Of a stretch of DNA of 64,000 nt, positions 53,495 to 64,000 are shown one piece after another (position 1 is the first letter of the stretch; every line of letters starts with the position of its first letter). Where the stretch lies: the NCBI GenBank assembly GCA_023091665.1, contig JALJCQ010000023.1, forward strand, positions 496,001 through 560,000, given 5' to 3'. The notes beneath the pieces are model-generated. The model saw only the letters and a list, made by a program, of their open reading frames with translations, searched no databases and was not told the DNA's origin. This DNA is from Pythium myriotylum. Its lineage: Eukaryota; Oomycota; Peronosporomycetes; Pythiales; Pythiaceae. A program made the position numbers and the translations under genes.

Positions 53495-55736
53495 CTAGTC
53501 GTCGGAGAAGAGTGAGAGCGATAGGCGTGGCTTTCGAGGCGTTTCCGAAGGAATCGTCGTCGGAGTTGTCTTTGCTCCGAGCTTGGGAAACCGGTTGGCG
53601 TGCTGAAAACAAAGACGCTGGGCGTCAGCCAGGTTGAATACAGTCGCACTGACATCCCATACCTCGACGATAGTTGGGGCAGGTGTGGAGCGTGATTGAA
53701 TGTGAGGGTGGCTCACAATCTCAGCTGCCGTGGGGCGAATCCGTGGATCAGGGTGCATCATCTAGTGACATGGTATACTCGTAAGCGGCGCACATGTGAT
53801 ATCCAGATCCAAGATTCCAACCTGCGAAATAGCCGATCGAAGTTCCGGAGTGTATTCGGTCGGAAGCGTAGGTAGATCGCCATTTCGAAGTGCATGCCAT
53901 CCGTCTCCTGAAGTTGGGAGTGCCATCCCAGTTGCAAGCTCCAACATCATGATTCCTGTTTCCGCAACATCAGCCCAAAAGCCGTATATACACAACACAC
54001 CGTAACCTCGTACCAAGACAGAATACATCTGCGTGTGGAGACCTTTCCGTGGTCGTCAGTAGCTCTTTAGCCATGTAGGCTGGATCACCTTCAAGGTCGT
54101 CTACACGCTTCAGTTTGCCGGAGTTTTGTGCCGCCATACCGAGATCTCCTATCTTCAAGTTGCCATCAGAAGCAATGAAGATGTTCTCCGGCTTAATGTC
54201 GAGATGCACTATATCGTTACTGTGAAGAGATTCAAGGCCTTGTCCAACGTGATTAAGTATCGTCCACAGACAATCCTCAGCAATATTGCGCCCTTCACAG
54301 AAAGCAACGAAGTCACGCAGGTTACCCCCGGTGCATAACTCGGTTTGGACGAACAGATGACCTGGGGAATACAATGATTATTCGTATAGGGACAAGTTTT
54401 GGATGTTAAAGAGCGCTTACCGTTGTCTTGCCATGCCTGATAGTACCTAACGATGTGGTCGAAGCTGGCACCAGAAGCAGCAATCTGCTTTGCTACAACT
54501 ATTTCCTGGAGGAGAATATCCCTAAGAACACCGATAATCAACAGTTGGCTCGTCTGAGTTGTGATACAAAGCACACTCAAGGTGGCCTCCTCACCTCTCA
54601 CGTTCACTTCGGAGTTCGTGCTTGGTTCTTTTTACAGCAAAAAAACGATCTTCCTTTCTGGAGTAAACCTAAGCTCACGATGAAGTTGATGAGTACTCGA
54701 TGATACTTCGTATGCTATGGCTGCCATGCAATACTGTACCTTCGATACTTCCGCAGACACACCAGCACCTATCCAGCTTACTGTTTCCAGATCTTGAAAG
54801 TTTGTTTGTTTTGTTTCCTGATATGTGCTCCATTGAAGTCAGTCCAACGCATATGTGTTCAACGCGGTTGTGAAGGACATACCGGGGAATCCGATGGGTA
54901 CTGAACTTCGATGAGAACTTGTTTTTTGCTCAAGAACTTCTGGCGAGCTGGTAATGACTGGATGTTAGACGATTCTATTGTAAGCTAGAATGAGGTGCAA
55001 ATTTACCTGGAGTTGGTGTCCTTTGCTTGAGTGGTGTTGGTGGTACAGGACTCTTAAAACTCACGTCCATCGGAGCGGCTTCTTCAGCTTCAGTCAATGG
55101 GTTGTCGCGCCGTGGAGGAGTTGGCGTTGTGCTGATAGACATACGGCTGGTGGGACTCTGAGATACATAAATACGTTTTTTTGGAGTCTTGGTAGACGAT
55201 AACAGCTCCTTGTTCGAGTGAACAGGCGAGGACTTCTCTGGGAGTGTCACCTCGATTCGCTTCGTCTTCTTCGGACTCGTCGATGTTTGCTTAACTTGAA
55301 GCGGCAAATCCGGAAGGCTGCCTTCTGGTTGGACAGCCGCAGTCGTTTCACAACGCTCGATGCTGAGACGCCGTCTTGGAGCAGCACGAGTCGCTTTCAT
55401 TGGCGTGACCACCTTATAGGTGTTCTCAGGAACAGACGCTCTCGTCGGGTGCGTGAGTCCACTCAGTCGGCGACTACGGCTCCGGTACGACGTCCGTCGA
55501 CCGCTCGTGTAGCCGTTCTCCTCGTCCTCGTCCTCCTCCTCCTCCGCGCTACTGCTGTCGCTGAACCCGCCGCCGAAGAGCGTCTTGGTCAGCACCGGCG
55601 ACGCCCGACCACTCTCTTCCTCCGTTTCTCCGTCCATGTCCACGTCGCTCATCGTCAGCCGCCGAACAGTCGCGTCCATCGCCGGCCCAGAGCTCGGAGG
55701 CTTGGCGTCCACGCGGCGAGCTCGACGGAGAGCCAT
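53495..55736 (-). CDS. WEE1: Wee1-like protein kinase
   Basis: Eight exons: 55736-55007, 54792-54740, 54668-54595, 54521-54421, 54361-54014, 53955-53822, 53761-53663 and 53602-53495; 548 residues. The N-terminal 240 residues are disordered and rich in Ser/Thr-Pro sites. The kinase begins DLETVSWIGAGVSAEVSKVY (glycine loop), then FFAVKRTK (ATP lysine), HLDIKPENI (catalytic loop), KIGDLGMA (metal loop) and the Wee1-type activation segment EGDPAYMAKELL. The end of the lobe reads GDGWHALRNGDLP and MMHPDPRIRPTAAEIVSHP, as in Wee1/Myt1. Wee1 phosphorylates the inhibitory tyrosine of Cdk1 and blocks entry into mitosis. An 18-nt in-frame segment at 54883-54900 flanked by splice sites could be a microexon, and the 60-nt intron 53603-53662 has no stop codon. 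No membrane segment argues against Myt1. Confidence 0.85.
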
Positions 55737-56193
55737 CTGCTGTAGCTTTTCGCGCGAATCGAGATGACCTCGCAGTCGATCGACCCACTTGACCAACACT
55801 CTCTCGTTTTCTTTGAATTTGAGATTTTCCCTCGCTTTTTTCAGGAATCGGGGAAGAAATCAAACCGTAAGTTACCACTCAACCTACCCTTTTTTGCCTA
55901 TTTCATTAGTACCCCTTCCGTAACTTTCAGAGACATGGGGTACTAATCCTTGCGAAGCGTGATGGAAACGTCGTATTGGAAGCACCGAAGAAGCACGTGG
56001 GTCGAGGGTTCGCTCGCGCCTGCTTGCCTCCTCTCGCTCTCCCTCGCGCGCTCCTAATTTGGCGCACGCGCAGTGACGAGTCGTTCTGGTCGCTCGTTGC
56101 TTTCTCGAACACGAGGCTATTATCGGCGACCGCGTATAAGAAAGAGCGTGGCGGGCGAGCCGTGCGTGAAGCCATTTCGCTGAGACGGCGACG
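55737..56193. other. Divergent intergenic, Wee1 to RUN-RhoGAP-TLDc gene
   Basis: 457 bp between start codons. A TATA-like CGTATAAGAAAG lies at about 56131-56142, some 60 bp upstream of the plus-strand ATG. No INR-FPR match was seen. Confidence 0.4.
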
Positions 56194-59100
56194 ATGCTCA
56201 GCCGCATCTCCCAGTGGCTCTCCACCAAGCTTGACGTGAAGGAGGACGACCACTTGAAGCTGCGATTCGATGCGCTGGTGCGGCTGTGAATGGGAGCCTC
56301 GGAGATGTTCTGATGTGCTGACGTGGATCGATACTGCAGACGCGGTTGAAGAAGGCGACGCTCGACGTGCAGCAGGCCGTAGATGGGCGCACCACCAGCA
56401 CCGGAGAGCTCGAGACGGTATCGCCGGCTGCGATTGTCAAGTCACCGTCAGCACTTACGCCATCGAAGCCCCGACGCGTGCTGACGGAAGAGGACGCTTG
56501 TGTCCACGAGCTGGGTTCGTGGGCACTGACTTTGATCGACGAGGATGTGATTCTGAACGTGCCACCCCAATAGGCAACGCGCTTGAAACGTGCTTGAAGC
56601 TTGGCCTCAAGCACCAGAGCGACCACGACATCTCGATCTGGAATGTTCTCTACTCTAGCTCTCTTGTGCTGGACGAGCCGTCCCTAGTCAACTCGATACA
56701 GCATGCGGCTTCACTCTCGCAGGTTTGAGCAAGAGAGGACACGTTACGTGGGTCTACTGGGCTGACACTATCTCTAGACAGATGTTGGCAAGGCGACTTG
56801 TTGGATGAAGCTCGCACTCAACAACCAGACAATGGAAACCAGTCTGATGGTACGATTTCATCATATGCATTTCATCAGGAATACTAACTCACAGGGACCT
56901 CTTCATCACACGATTAGATTATCTTCTCAATGGCGTGTGACCAAGTCGTTCGGTCGAGTTACGAAGATTGGGCTTTGATGCGTTGTTCCGAAGGACTCGA
57001 CCTGTTTCTTCAGATGGTCATCGACTGCCGTGACGTACGATTTAATATCAAGGTCGACGATGAGCCATTCAGAACTCCAGCGCCGAAGGAGGTTCCAACG
57101 ATTCCAATTGCACCGCAAGATGCGGTCAAGTCTGAAGGAGATACCATCGCAGCCCCCACGTCCGCTGGATTGCCACCACCGTCGTCCCCGCCATCGTTGC
57201 CAACATCTCCACTTGCATCGGACGTCACTGTCTCGGCCGAAAAGATTGGACAGTCTGATGGACAGGTTGTTATACCCGATGATGACTTCATCGAGGTATC
57301 TGCAGTGGTGTTTCCTCATCGCCACAAAGGAATCAAACCTTGGCAACATGTATTTGGTGTTAGTCTCGCGTATCTGTCGAAGAACCCATATCACAGTCGC
57401 TTCGCTCTGATTGACCCAATTCTTTCGATCCCAAATATCGTTCAAGATTGCATCGATATATTGTATGAATATCCTGACACACCACGACTTTTTCGAACAA
57501 CAGTGCTCAACGTGACTGTGAGTCAGCTGAGGGAGGTTGCTGAGACTGAGGGAGTTCTGCCAGGAGATCTCGATGCCCACGGTGCTGGAGCTCTGTTGTT
57601 GGATTTCTTCAAGAACCTCCCCGAGTCTCTCCTCACCTCGGACAAATATGACGCCTTCGTTGCTTCAGGGAGACTCAAAGACGAAGACGCAAGTATACGA
57701 AATATAGCTCTGCTCGTGCAAGAGCTTCCAGTGCATTGCAAGTATGTGCTTGAAAAGGTGATAGGTGTGATGCACTTCCTCCAGTTACCAGAACACGCAA
57801 AAAACAATGGAATCGATGTCACCTTGGCATCAGCGATGTTGGCCCCAGTGATAGCGTTCAAGAGCGAGGCAATGACAACACCACAAGGGCGGCGAAAGAT
57901 GTCTCATACGCAGCACCACGATGTACGCTTTGCTGCTGTGGGAGCGCAGGTCGTTGAACGGATGATCCACAACCACGACATCATCTTTCAAGACGTTCGC
58001 ATTCAAGTGTCGGATGCTTTGGAGCGTCTTGAGTCAAAGAAAGAAGCTCTGTTGTCAATCTACCAGTTGTACAAGATGAAACCACAAGTCAGCTTCCTCT
58101 CAGACCGACAGTACTTGGATGAGATATCGGACATATTCGTCGAGAGTGTCAGGAAGAAGGAAGGCCAATCGTGCGAGTCCCCTCCGAACAATCCTGAACG
58201 AATTATGGCGCCAGTTATTCGTAAATTAGCGTCTCCACTCAAGCACCGCGCCTCGTCTCCGCTTCTTTACGAAGGAATGATACCGCTCAGCACATCCGCA
58301 CCCACCGCATATTCGTCCGTCATGGCTGGTGGTTATTACTCTACCCCAGGTTCTTCCCGTACCAGTAGTGGAGGCAGCCTCGGCAGCCGACGACAAACGG
58401 TGGGTATGCCTGCATTGAATAACGTTCCTGAAGATCTTGACCAACGAATCACTGACTCGTGGCAAAAACATGGGTTCAACCGCCCAACGATCCTCGGAAA
58501 CTTCGACAAGGGCGGAGTCCTGCTACTACGATGCGTCGCGCACATGGTGAAGAGTGACAGGGATCTCCTCCAGCGGCTTTACGATCGAGCACTTCCGACA
58601 GTTCAGTGTTCGTACGATGCTGGCCTCGTCTCGTCCGCGATTTGCAAGTCACTCGTCAACCTCTTGCACCTGGTGTACGTGAGAGGCGTCTGTTGGTCTC
58701 TCGTTTTGGAAGGTGGGAACTCACTCTTTCACAATTTTTGTGCTCATTTTTAGCCCGGCCCCGGAGCACCCGACCATAAACATCGTGGCACTATCCGTAG
58801 AGCCATTCTGGGAACTTTTTGCCGAGGAGTCGTACTTCCTGAAACTTTTCCTACTTATGTTCCAGATCTTCGACCAGATTTGGAGCTCGCTGAGCCCGGA
58901 TGAGGCGTCTTTCACTCGTGTGTTTTGCGATACGGAGGCTAAGATGGACGAGCTGCTGAAGAATGCGCCAAGCTGTGTGGAAGATCTGCGAGGTGAGTGG
59001 GAAGAGATGTGGCGGCAGATGCAAGACGATGAAGATGCCTCGACAGAGGAAGAATTAACGAGTGGGGTGAACGGACAAATGACATTGGCACCTGCACCAC

Positions 59101-59824
59101 CATCACCCCCTCGAGTAAATCGGCGACCGTCATTTACTTTCAAGGCTGATGATTACAAACACAAGCTGCTCGGTCATTCACACATTTTGACCACAGAGCA
59201 TGTTGCATTCATCGACCATTCCGTGCCGATGACAAGTCAGCTTTGCCGATGGTGTCTTCTCTACAGCTCTGAGGTGCACGGATCCTCCCTTCATACACTG
59301 TTGATCCTAGTCAAATCCCACAACCCGACGCTCATTGTCATTAAAGATGATCAGGGAAACGTGTTTGGGGGCTACGGATCGGACGAATGGCACAAATCGA
59401 CGCAGTACTTCGGTAATGGTGAGACCTTCCTCTTCTCATTCAGTCCTCGCGCTGGTGCGGCAGCTGGATCAGCTTCCAATCTGGCCTTAAACTTCGTCAA
59501 GTACCCTTGGAGTCGACGAAACAACTATTTCATGTTGTGTTCAGAGGAATCGCTCGTGATGGGAGGTGGTGGCAACTTTGGATTGTACTTGGTATGAGGC
59601 TAGCGATGGCTGTACGAGGCGTTTAGAGTTGACTAACCCAAGTGCTCTTGTAGGATGCTGATTTGTCACGAGGAACGACTGGGCCATGTGAAACGTTTAG
59701 CTCGCGTCCGCTCGTACCCTCTCAGGAGTTCAACTGCGTCTATGTTGAGGTCTGGGGCTTCACAACAAGCGACAAAAGTCCGGCTGTGAATCGCGAGATG
59801 AAAAAGCGAAGCGTGCTGGACTGA
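56194..59824 (+). CDS. RUN-RhoGAP-TLDc multidomain protein
   Basis: Seven exons: 56194-56277, 56340-56514, 56574-56722, 56778-56849, 56918-58695, 58754-59591 and 59654-59824; 1088 residues. Residues 1-195 form a RUN domain (HELGNALETCLKLGLKHQ, TCWMKLALNNQTMETSLM, YEDWALMRCSEG). After a Pro/Ser linker, a RhoGAP domain spans about 306-475: FGVSLAYLSK, PRLFRTTVLN with the arginine finger, and LLLDFFKNLPESLLT. A helical region follows (FWELFAEESYFLKLFLLMFQ). The C-terminus is a TLDc domain (about 890-1085): RWCLLYSSEVHGSSLHTL, TLIVIKDDQGNVFGGYGS, GNGETFLFSFSP, NYFMLCSEESLVMGGGGNF and a last strand VYVEVWGF. RUN domains bind Rab/Rap GTPases, RhoGAP inactivates Rho GTPases, and TLDc proteins bind V-ATPase and protect against oxidative stress. 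I know no such fusion. Confidence 0.85.
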
Positions 59825-60082
59825 TTGCTGCTGGTTCCTACCTAGAGAAGGGGGAATGCAAGAGAGTGTTTCACGTGGTTGTTATTGGAGGCGAACCGTA
59901 GTAAGTCATGTTTCACAAAATTATGTATTGGTCACTTCCACGTACCAGTCGCACTACCCCCAAACTTCCACGACACTACAGTGTTGTCACTAGCTCGTTC
60001 TCGAAGACATCAGCAAACGACGCGAATGGAGCAACAAGCTCTGCAGTCTGCCCAGCCACCCACAGGTCAATGCTGCTGTCAG

Positions 60083-60903
60083 TCAAGAGCGAACTTCCAC
60101 TCCAAAGCATACCTCTTCAGCAGTTAATGCCGCTTGGTGAGCTGCTGTTTCTGGTGTCAGCCGAGCGAGTTCTCGTTGGTATAGCTGGAGAAATCGGTCC
60201 ACGACTTGCTCGACAAAGAGCCGTAGGCGTTGTATGGTGGCTTCCGACACCCGATCGTGGAAGAGCACGGCCTGGATCGGTCCACTGTGGTGAGACAGCA
60301 TTTCCAACGCCGACGAGCCGCTCAAAGGCTACACACAGTGACCGTGTTAGGCTCACGTCCTCAACAGCGCACCACTCTACTCACGTCTCCCACCGAACTG
60401 GGTCGGCGCTCATCCTCGCTCGCTTTAGGGTGCGTCGGGGTGAGGCTCCCACTATTGCTTGTCGTGTTGCCGTTCCCACTGCCGATACTGTTGCTCGTCC
60501 CACGGCTCACACGGGCGTCGAAGTGCACACGCACAACATCTGCACTTTCGATTAGGGATTAGTCTCGGCATCTGCGACGAGCCTGCTCGAGCTGCGCACC
60601 TCCACCGTCGATCTCTCGCGCGAATTGGGCGAGAGACTGTACGAGCGCATCGACGCCCTCGGCATGGGCGTGCGGGTGCCACTTCCACTGGGTCGAGAAG
60701 AGACTCAGGCCGGAGGCCTTGTCGACGAGCTTGAGCATCCGCAGGACCGCTACGAGCCCGTTCGAGGCGCCCATCGACGGCGACAGTATGCCCAACATCG
60801 ATGCGCTCTGTGAGACGGACGTGGAGCCGGTGATGGAGCCGTTCGCCGAGTCCGTCGCCGAGCGCGACAGAGCGAGCACGTGGGCCGCGTCCATCTTGCG
60901 CAT
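60083..60903 (-). CDS. Longin-like protein (hypothetical trafficking factor)
   Basis: Three exons: 60903-60600, 60539-60385 and 60328-60083, introns 60 and 56 nt; 234 residues. A Ser-rich start is followed by VLRMLKLVDKASGLSLFSTQ, EGVDALVQSLAQFAREIDGG and, after splicing, DVVRVHFDARVS, a pattern like longin folds in trafficking GTPase regulators. A Ser/Thr/Asn-rich loop precedes a helical end (FVEQVVDRFLQLYQRELARL). The first intron has a clear branch-like CTAAT. Family resemblance is weak; FUZ/MON1/HPS-type longins are candidates only. The ATG at 60903 faces the 99-residue gene at 61040 across 136 bp. Confidence 0.6.
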
Positions 60904-61039
60904 GAGAATGTCGTCTGACTCGAGTTCACCTCTCTGGCCGCTTCAATTAGCTCAGTTTTGCACTCATACTGAGCCAGCCTAATCAATAGCCTACGTGTCC
61001 TGTGCCTTTCGACCAGCCACACGAGAGCAACGGACGAAC

Positions 61040-61412
61040 ATGGCGAGTCGTGTCGGTCTCTCGGCCGTCTACCGCTTCAAGGGCGAGGCCGTGCACTCGT
61101 TCGAGAGCTTTCCCAGTGACGGCGAGGCGTCCAGCGAGTACGAGAGCGTGGCGCTCGAGGAGCGCGAGAACCACTCGTTCCTGGGCAAGCTCGACGGCGG
61201 CGTGCCCATGCCGACGCTCAAATCCAGCGGCCCGTACGCCAAGCTCGTCACGGCCGTCAAGGTACGCTTTATTGCTGCGGGACAGAATCGTCCTTGCGCT
61301 GATTATATTTTGGCTGCGTGCTAACAAACAACAGCGTGCGAAGGACGATAGCGAGGGCTTCCTCAAGGACAAGGTCGAAGGGCCAGTGCCCGCAAAGCTC
61401 CTAGAGCAGTGA
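61040..61412 (+). CDS. Small hypothetical protein, 99 residues
   Basis: Exons 61040-61261 and 61335-61412 with a 73-nt GT-AG intron, phase 0. An N-terminal SAVYRFKGEAVHSFESFPSD and a C-terminal FLKDKVEGPVPAKLLEQ are the most structured parts. There is no signal peptide or membrane helix. Clean splicing, strong GC codon bias and a good initiator context (ACATGGCG) support a real gene. Function unknown. It converges with the SET-PHD gene (108 bp). Confidence 0.65.
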
Positions 61413-61520
61413 TAGATGTGGCTTTAAGCAATTGACGTGGAGTTCAGCAACAGCGATATACTAGTAGTTCTCATGTGTGTACACGGTCGTGGAGTACGCT
61501 AGCAACGATACAGTCGAGAG

Positions 61521-63930
61521 CTACTCGTCTTCGTCGTCCCAGACAGGCAGCGGCATTTGCTCGAGCAGGCGGTACGATTTATCAGCGCTCTTCAACTTCT
61601 TCCGCGGCCGGCGCCTCGTGCGGTCTTTCGTTGATATGGCGTGGAAGATCCGTTTCAGGCTCGGGACGACCGGTGCCGTCGTGGAGGTGTTGTTGGTGAG
61701 CGTGCGAAGGTTGTGGCGCTTCCCAGCTGCTGCCCCGTCCGTTGAGGTTGATGGGACGGACGTAGTGGACGTCAAAGCTTCCACCTTTGCACGTTGGCGA
61801 GCCGATCGCTTGCAGTCCGAGCAAAACCAAGGCTCTCCGTGTGGCGGGAGCATAACCAGATTTGTACAGCTAGTCATTTGAGTTCGGTTTAGTCAGGCAT
61901 CCTCGAAAGGAGGACATGGGGAGGAACTCACTTGAGATGGAAGGCTGCAGGGCAACCGTCGCAGCAGATGAGTTCACCGGCAAGCCCGCATCGGTGGCAC
62001 GCGTCTTCGTTTAGATCATTCTATCCAATAGCGAAACAAGTCAGTAACCATTCACTTGTGGTAGATAGCATGTCCTATGGGCTTACCAGGTTCTGATTGA
62101 GGAACAGTTTACCGCTTTTCATTGCGTCGATGAAGCGGTAGATGCGACCCGGGTCAATGTTGGAGGACGAGGGCACACGCTTGTTCCACGCAGATGCTCC
62201 ATTCGCGAAGGCTATCAGATCGGAGAATCGATTTGTCCGAGCATCCAGAAGACCAACGCGCTTGGTGACTAACCGCTTGTTCTTTCGGGATGGAGGCGGC
62301 GTTCTTCGTGAGCGAGGCGGAATGTCCATGAGATCATCCGTCCAGTCGTACTTCCCGCCACAGATGTAGCTCTGCATGGCGCGCATCTCATCGAGGTGGT
62401 CGCCTCGTTGAAACCGGTTGTACCAATCGTTTTTCGGCACGTCCATATCCTCGTTAGTGGTTGCGGACCACTCGGATGATAAGGGGCTGGAGTTCCTGCT
62501 GCTCACGAGAGAGGAAGATGGTGCTTCACTCGTAGATTTAGGAGTTGCCTTCTTGCCCAGTTCGCCATTTCGATGGCCCACAAAAAGCCGACGCTTCTTG
62601 AATCCATAGAGGTTCAGCCAGTTCGCATCCAACTTGGCGCTTTTTAGCAGTGCCAGCGATGACAAGAGGACAGGCCGCTTGATTTCAGGTGGAGCAGCAT
62701 CAACCACCTCTTGACTCTTCTTGTATATTGGTAGTGCATTCTTGATCTGCACATCCGAGCGCTTGAGTCCAAGCTTCCCAGTGCACGCAACCGAGCCACA
62801 CTTGCAATCCATTGGATCGCCAAAGTGTGAGAAGTTGTAGTCAATGGTGATCTCTTCGCCAGGCATAATACGGCGTCGAGCAAAGATGCCAATACGACGC
62901 AAGCCGTCGACGTTCCACTTCTGTGTCATACTGTTGGGATCACAGCTGTGGTTGATGAATCGAGCATCGTTACTTCGGTATCGTGCATCAATCACGACGT
63001 CCTTCTCGATCTCGAGCATGTAAAAGTGCTCCTCGCCTTCATCGCGATACTTGATGAGTCGCCTCTCACACTCCTCGTCATCGATCACTTCGCCAACGTA
63101 CTCGATAACAAACTCGCCTGGTTCGATCGTCTCTTCCGCGAACAGTCCAAATCCCGGACCTTCTACATATTCAACACGAACTGGCTTAGCCTCGCGGCGC
63201 TTGATCGCTCGGTTCGTGCACAGACTGGGGTCTGGTGCTGAGCACGTTTCCTTAGAGCAACTAATGAACAGCATGCGATTGTGACAGCCTTCGCCACAAT
63301 AGAGTTCTGTAGGTTTTGAGGGCGCCTTCGCCACAGCCTTCTTCCCGCGTTTCTTTACGACCGGTTCCGGGGCGGTGTTGGCGACTTTCGCACGGCGTGA
63401 GGTTGAGCTGGTCGCAGCCTTGTCGTCGTAGCAGTTGCATTTGTGGACGGGCAAGTCTGCCACAGGCAGAGTTGTGGAGAGGTAGATGGATTTCGAGATG
63501 CGCTTGAACGGTGGTGGATGTCTCACAGTTTTGCGGTGCTGAGTATACCAAGCCAAAAAGTCAGATACAAAGTCTCAATGGTGTGCACGATCTTACTTAC
63601 GCCGATCGTTTTGATCTCCTCGGGCGTGAACGGTATTGTGAACTCCCTCGGCTTGGATGAAGCATGGCGCGCCGCCTCTTTCCGCAGCACGATCAACGCG
63701 CGCTTGACGTCAGCGTCCAGCGCGTCGGCGTAGCGTAGCGTCGCCTCGATCTCGGCGTCGGTCAGCTCGACTTCTCGCGGGGTCTCGACCCCCGCCGCTG
63801 CCGAAAGTGCAGCCGTAGCCGACGCAACAGCCGGTCGCACCACGAGCTCCTGGATGCGCGAGCTGCTGCGGCGCTCGACCGCCTTGCCGCGCGCGTGGCG
63901 CTTGCCCCGAGCTTTGCGCGTCGCCGCCAT
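61521..63930 (-). CDS. SET-domain histone lysine methyltransferase with C-terminal PHD finger
   Basis: Four exons: 63930-63601, 63538-62087, 62020-61932 and 61869-61521; introns of 62, 66 and 62 nt; 739 residues. An Arg/Lys-rich N-terminus precedes a cysteine-rich AWS-like pre-SET (about 140-225: [31 protein letters not shown]). The SET domain (about 230-350) has [18 protein letters not shown], the catalytic [10 protein letters not shown] and ITIDYNF; post-SET is [13 protein letters not shown]. The last two exons make a PHD finger (about 600-645) with C-x2-C, CDGC, H-x2-C and FCSDC zinc ligands. AWS-SET-postSET order fits SET2/ASH1/NSD enzymes that methylate H3K36. The position of the PHD after SET and target residue are inferences. 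The PHD exons belong here, not to a separate gene. Confidence 0.88.
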
Positions 63931-64000
63931 GGAACAACTCTTGATGAGTGAGAAGCGGTCTCCCGTTGGGGGCTACGTCCACCCATGCCTTTCAAATAAG

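Noticed and set aside
54209..54607. Continuous 132-codon frame in the Wee1 region
   Set aside because: It reads through two introns; only the part from RDILLQEIVV to WQDN is real coding sequence.
61477..61881. 134-codon plus-strand frame opposite the PHD exon
   Set aside because: Antisense shadow of the last SET-PHD exon.
1..64000. Secreted effectors (RxLR, Crinkler), transposons, CRISPR arrays
   Set aside because: No signal peptide with RxLR-dEER or LFLAK motifs, no transposase or reverse transcriptase, and no regular spacer arrays were seen.

Overview
This window looks like nuclear DNA from an oomycete, probably a Pythium/Phytophthora-type water mould. Three lines of evidence point there: short GT-AG introns (mostly 54-75 nt) in compact genes; start sites that resemble the oomycete INR-FPR core promoter (GCTCATTYYNCAWTTTNYY) at 16036, 23402 and 46976; and a gene set typical of stramenopiles (FYVE-GAF protein, GAF-phosphodiesterases, M90-like Pumilio, CRT-like transporter). 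The species cannot be named from sequence alone. No transposon, RxLR or Crinkler effector, rRNA, tRNA or CRISPR array was recognised.

Layout, left to right. 1-6.7 kb: a degenerate HAD domain fused to a CofD/YvcK domain (cut by the window edge), divergent from a Rab32-like GTPase, then a DBP4/DDX10 helicase and a Myb repeat protein. 6.7-15 kb: a long (TC)n tract, a double Tudor-like protein whose stop codon overlaps that of a convergent P4-ATPase flippase, and a C2-TPR tail-anchored protein divergent from the flippase. 16-25.5 kb: Pumilio/M90, a flavin amine oxidase, a NIPA-type Mg transporter with a newly located first exon, acyl-CoA-binding protein, and a FYVE-GAF protein. 26.5-41.5 kb: a mitochondrial-type PP2C, two paralogous GAF-phosphodiesterases flanking cytochrome c peroxidase and VPS51, and a CRT-like transporter. 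41.6-52 kb: a 1303-residue armadillo-like orphan, a small orphan, an IQM-like protein and a kinesin-like protein without a P-loop. 52-64 kb: RPL26 with its start codon split by an intron, a Wee1-like kinase rebuilt from eight exons, a RUN-RhoGAP-TLDc fusion, a longin-like protein, a 99-residue orphan and a SET-PHD histone methyltransferase.

The genes do not form one pathway. Several themes recur: cyclic-nucleotide signalling (two GAF-PDEs), membrane traffic (Rab32, VPS51, P4-ATPase, FYVE, longin, RUN/TLDc), cell-cycle and developmental control (Wee1, Pumilio, Myb, SET-PHD), and mitochondrial or redox functions (cytochrome c peroxidase, PP2C). Divergent gene pairs are common and several share an AACCGGTT-type palindrome between their start codons. 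Exon models were assembled by hand from reading frame, splice signals and family resemblance. One junction, in the Rab gene, could not be resolved.
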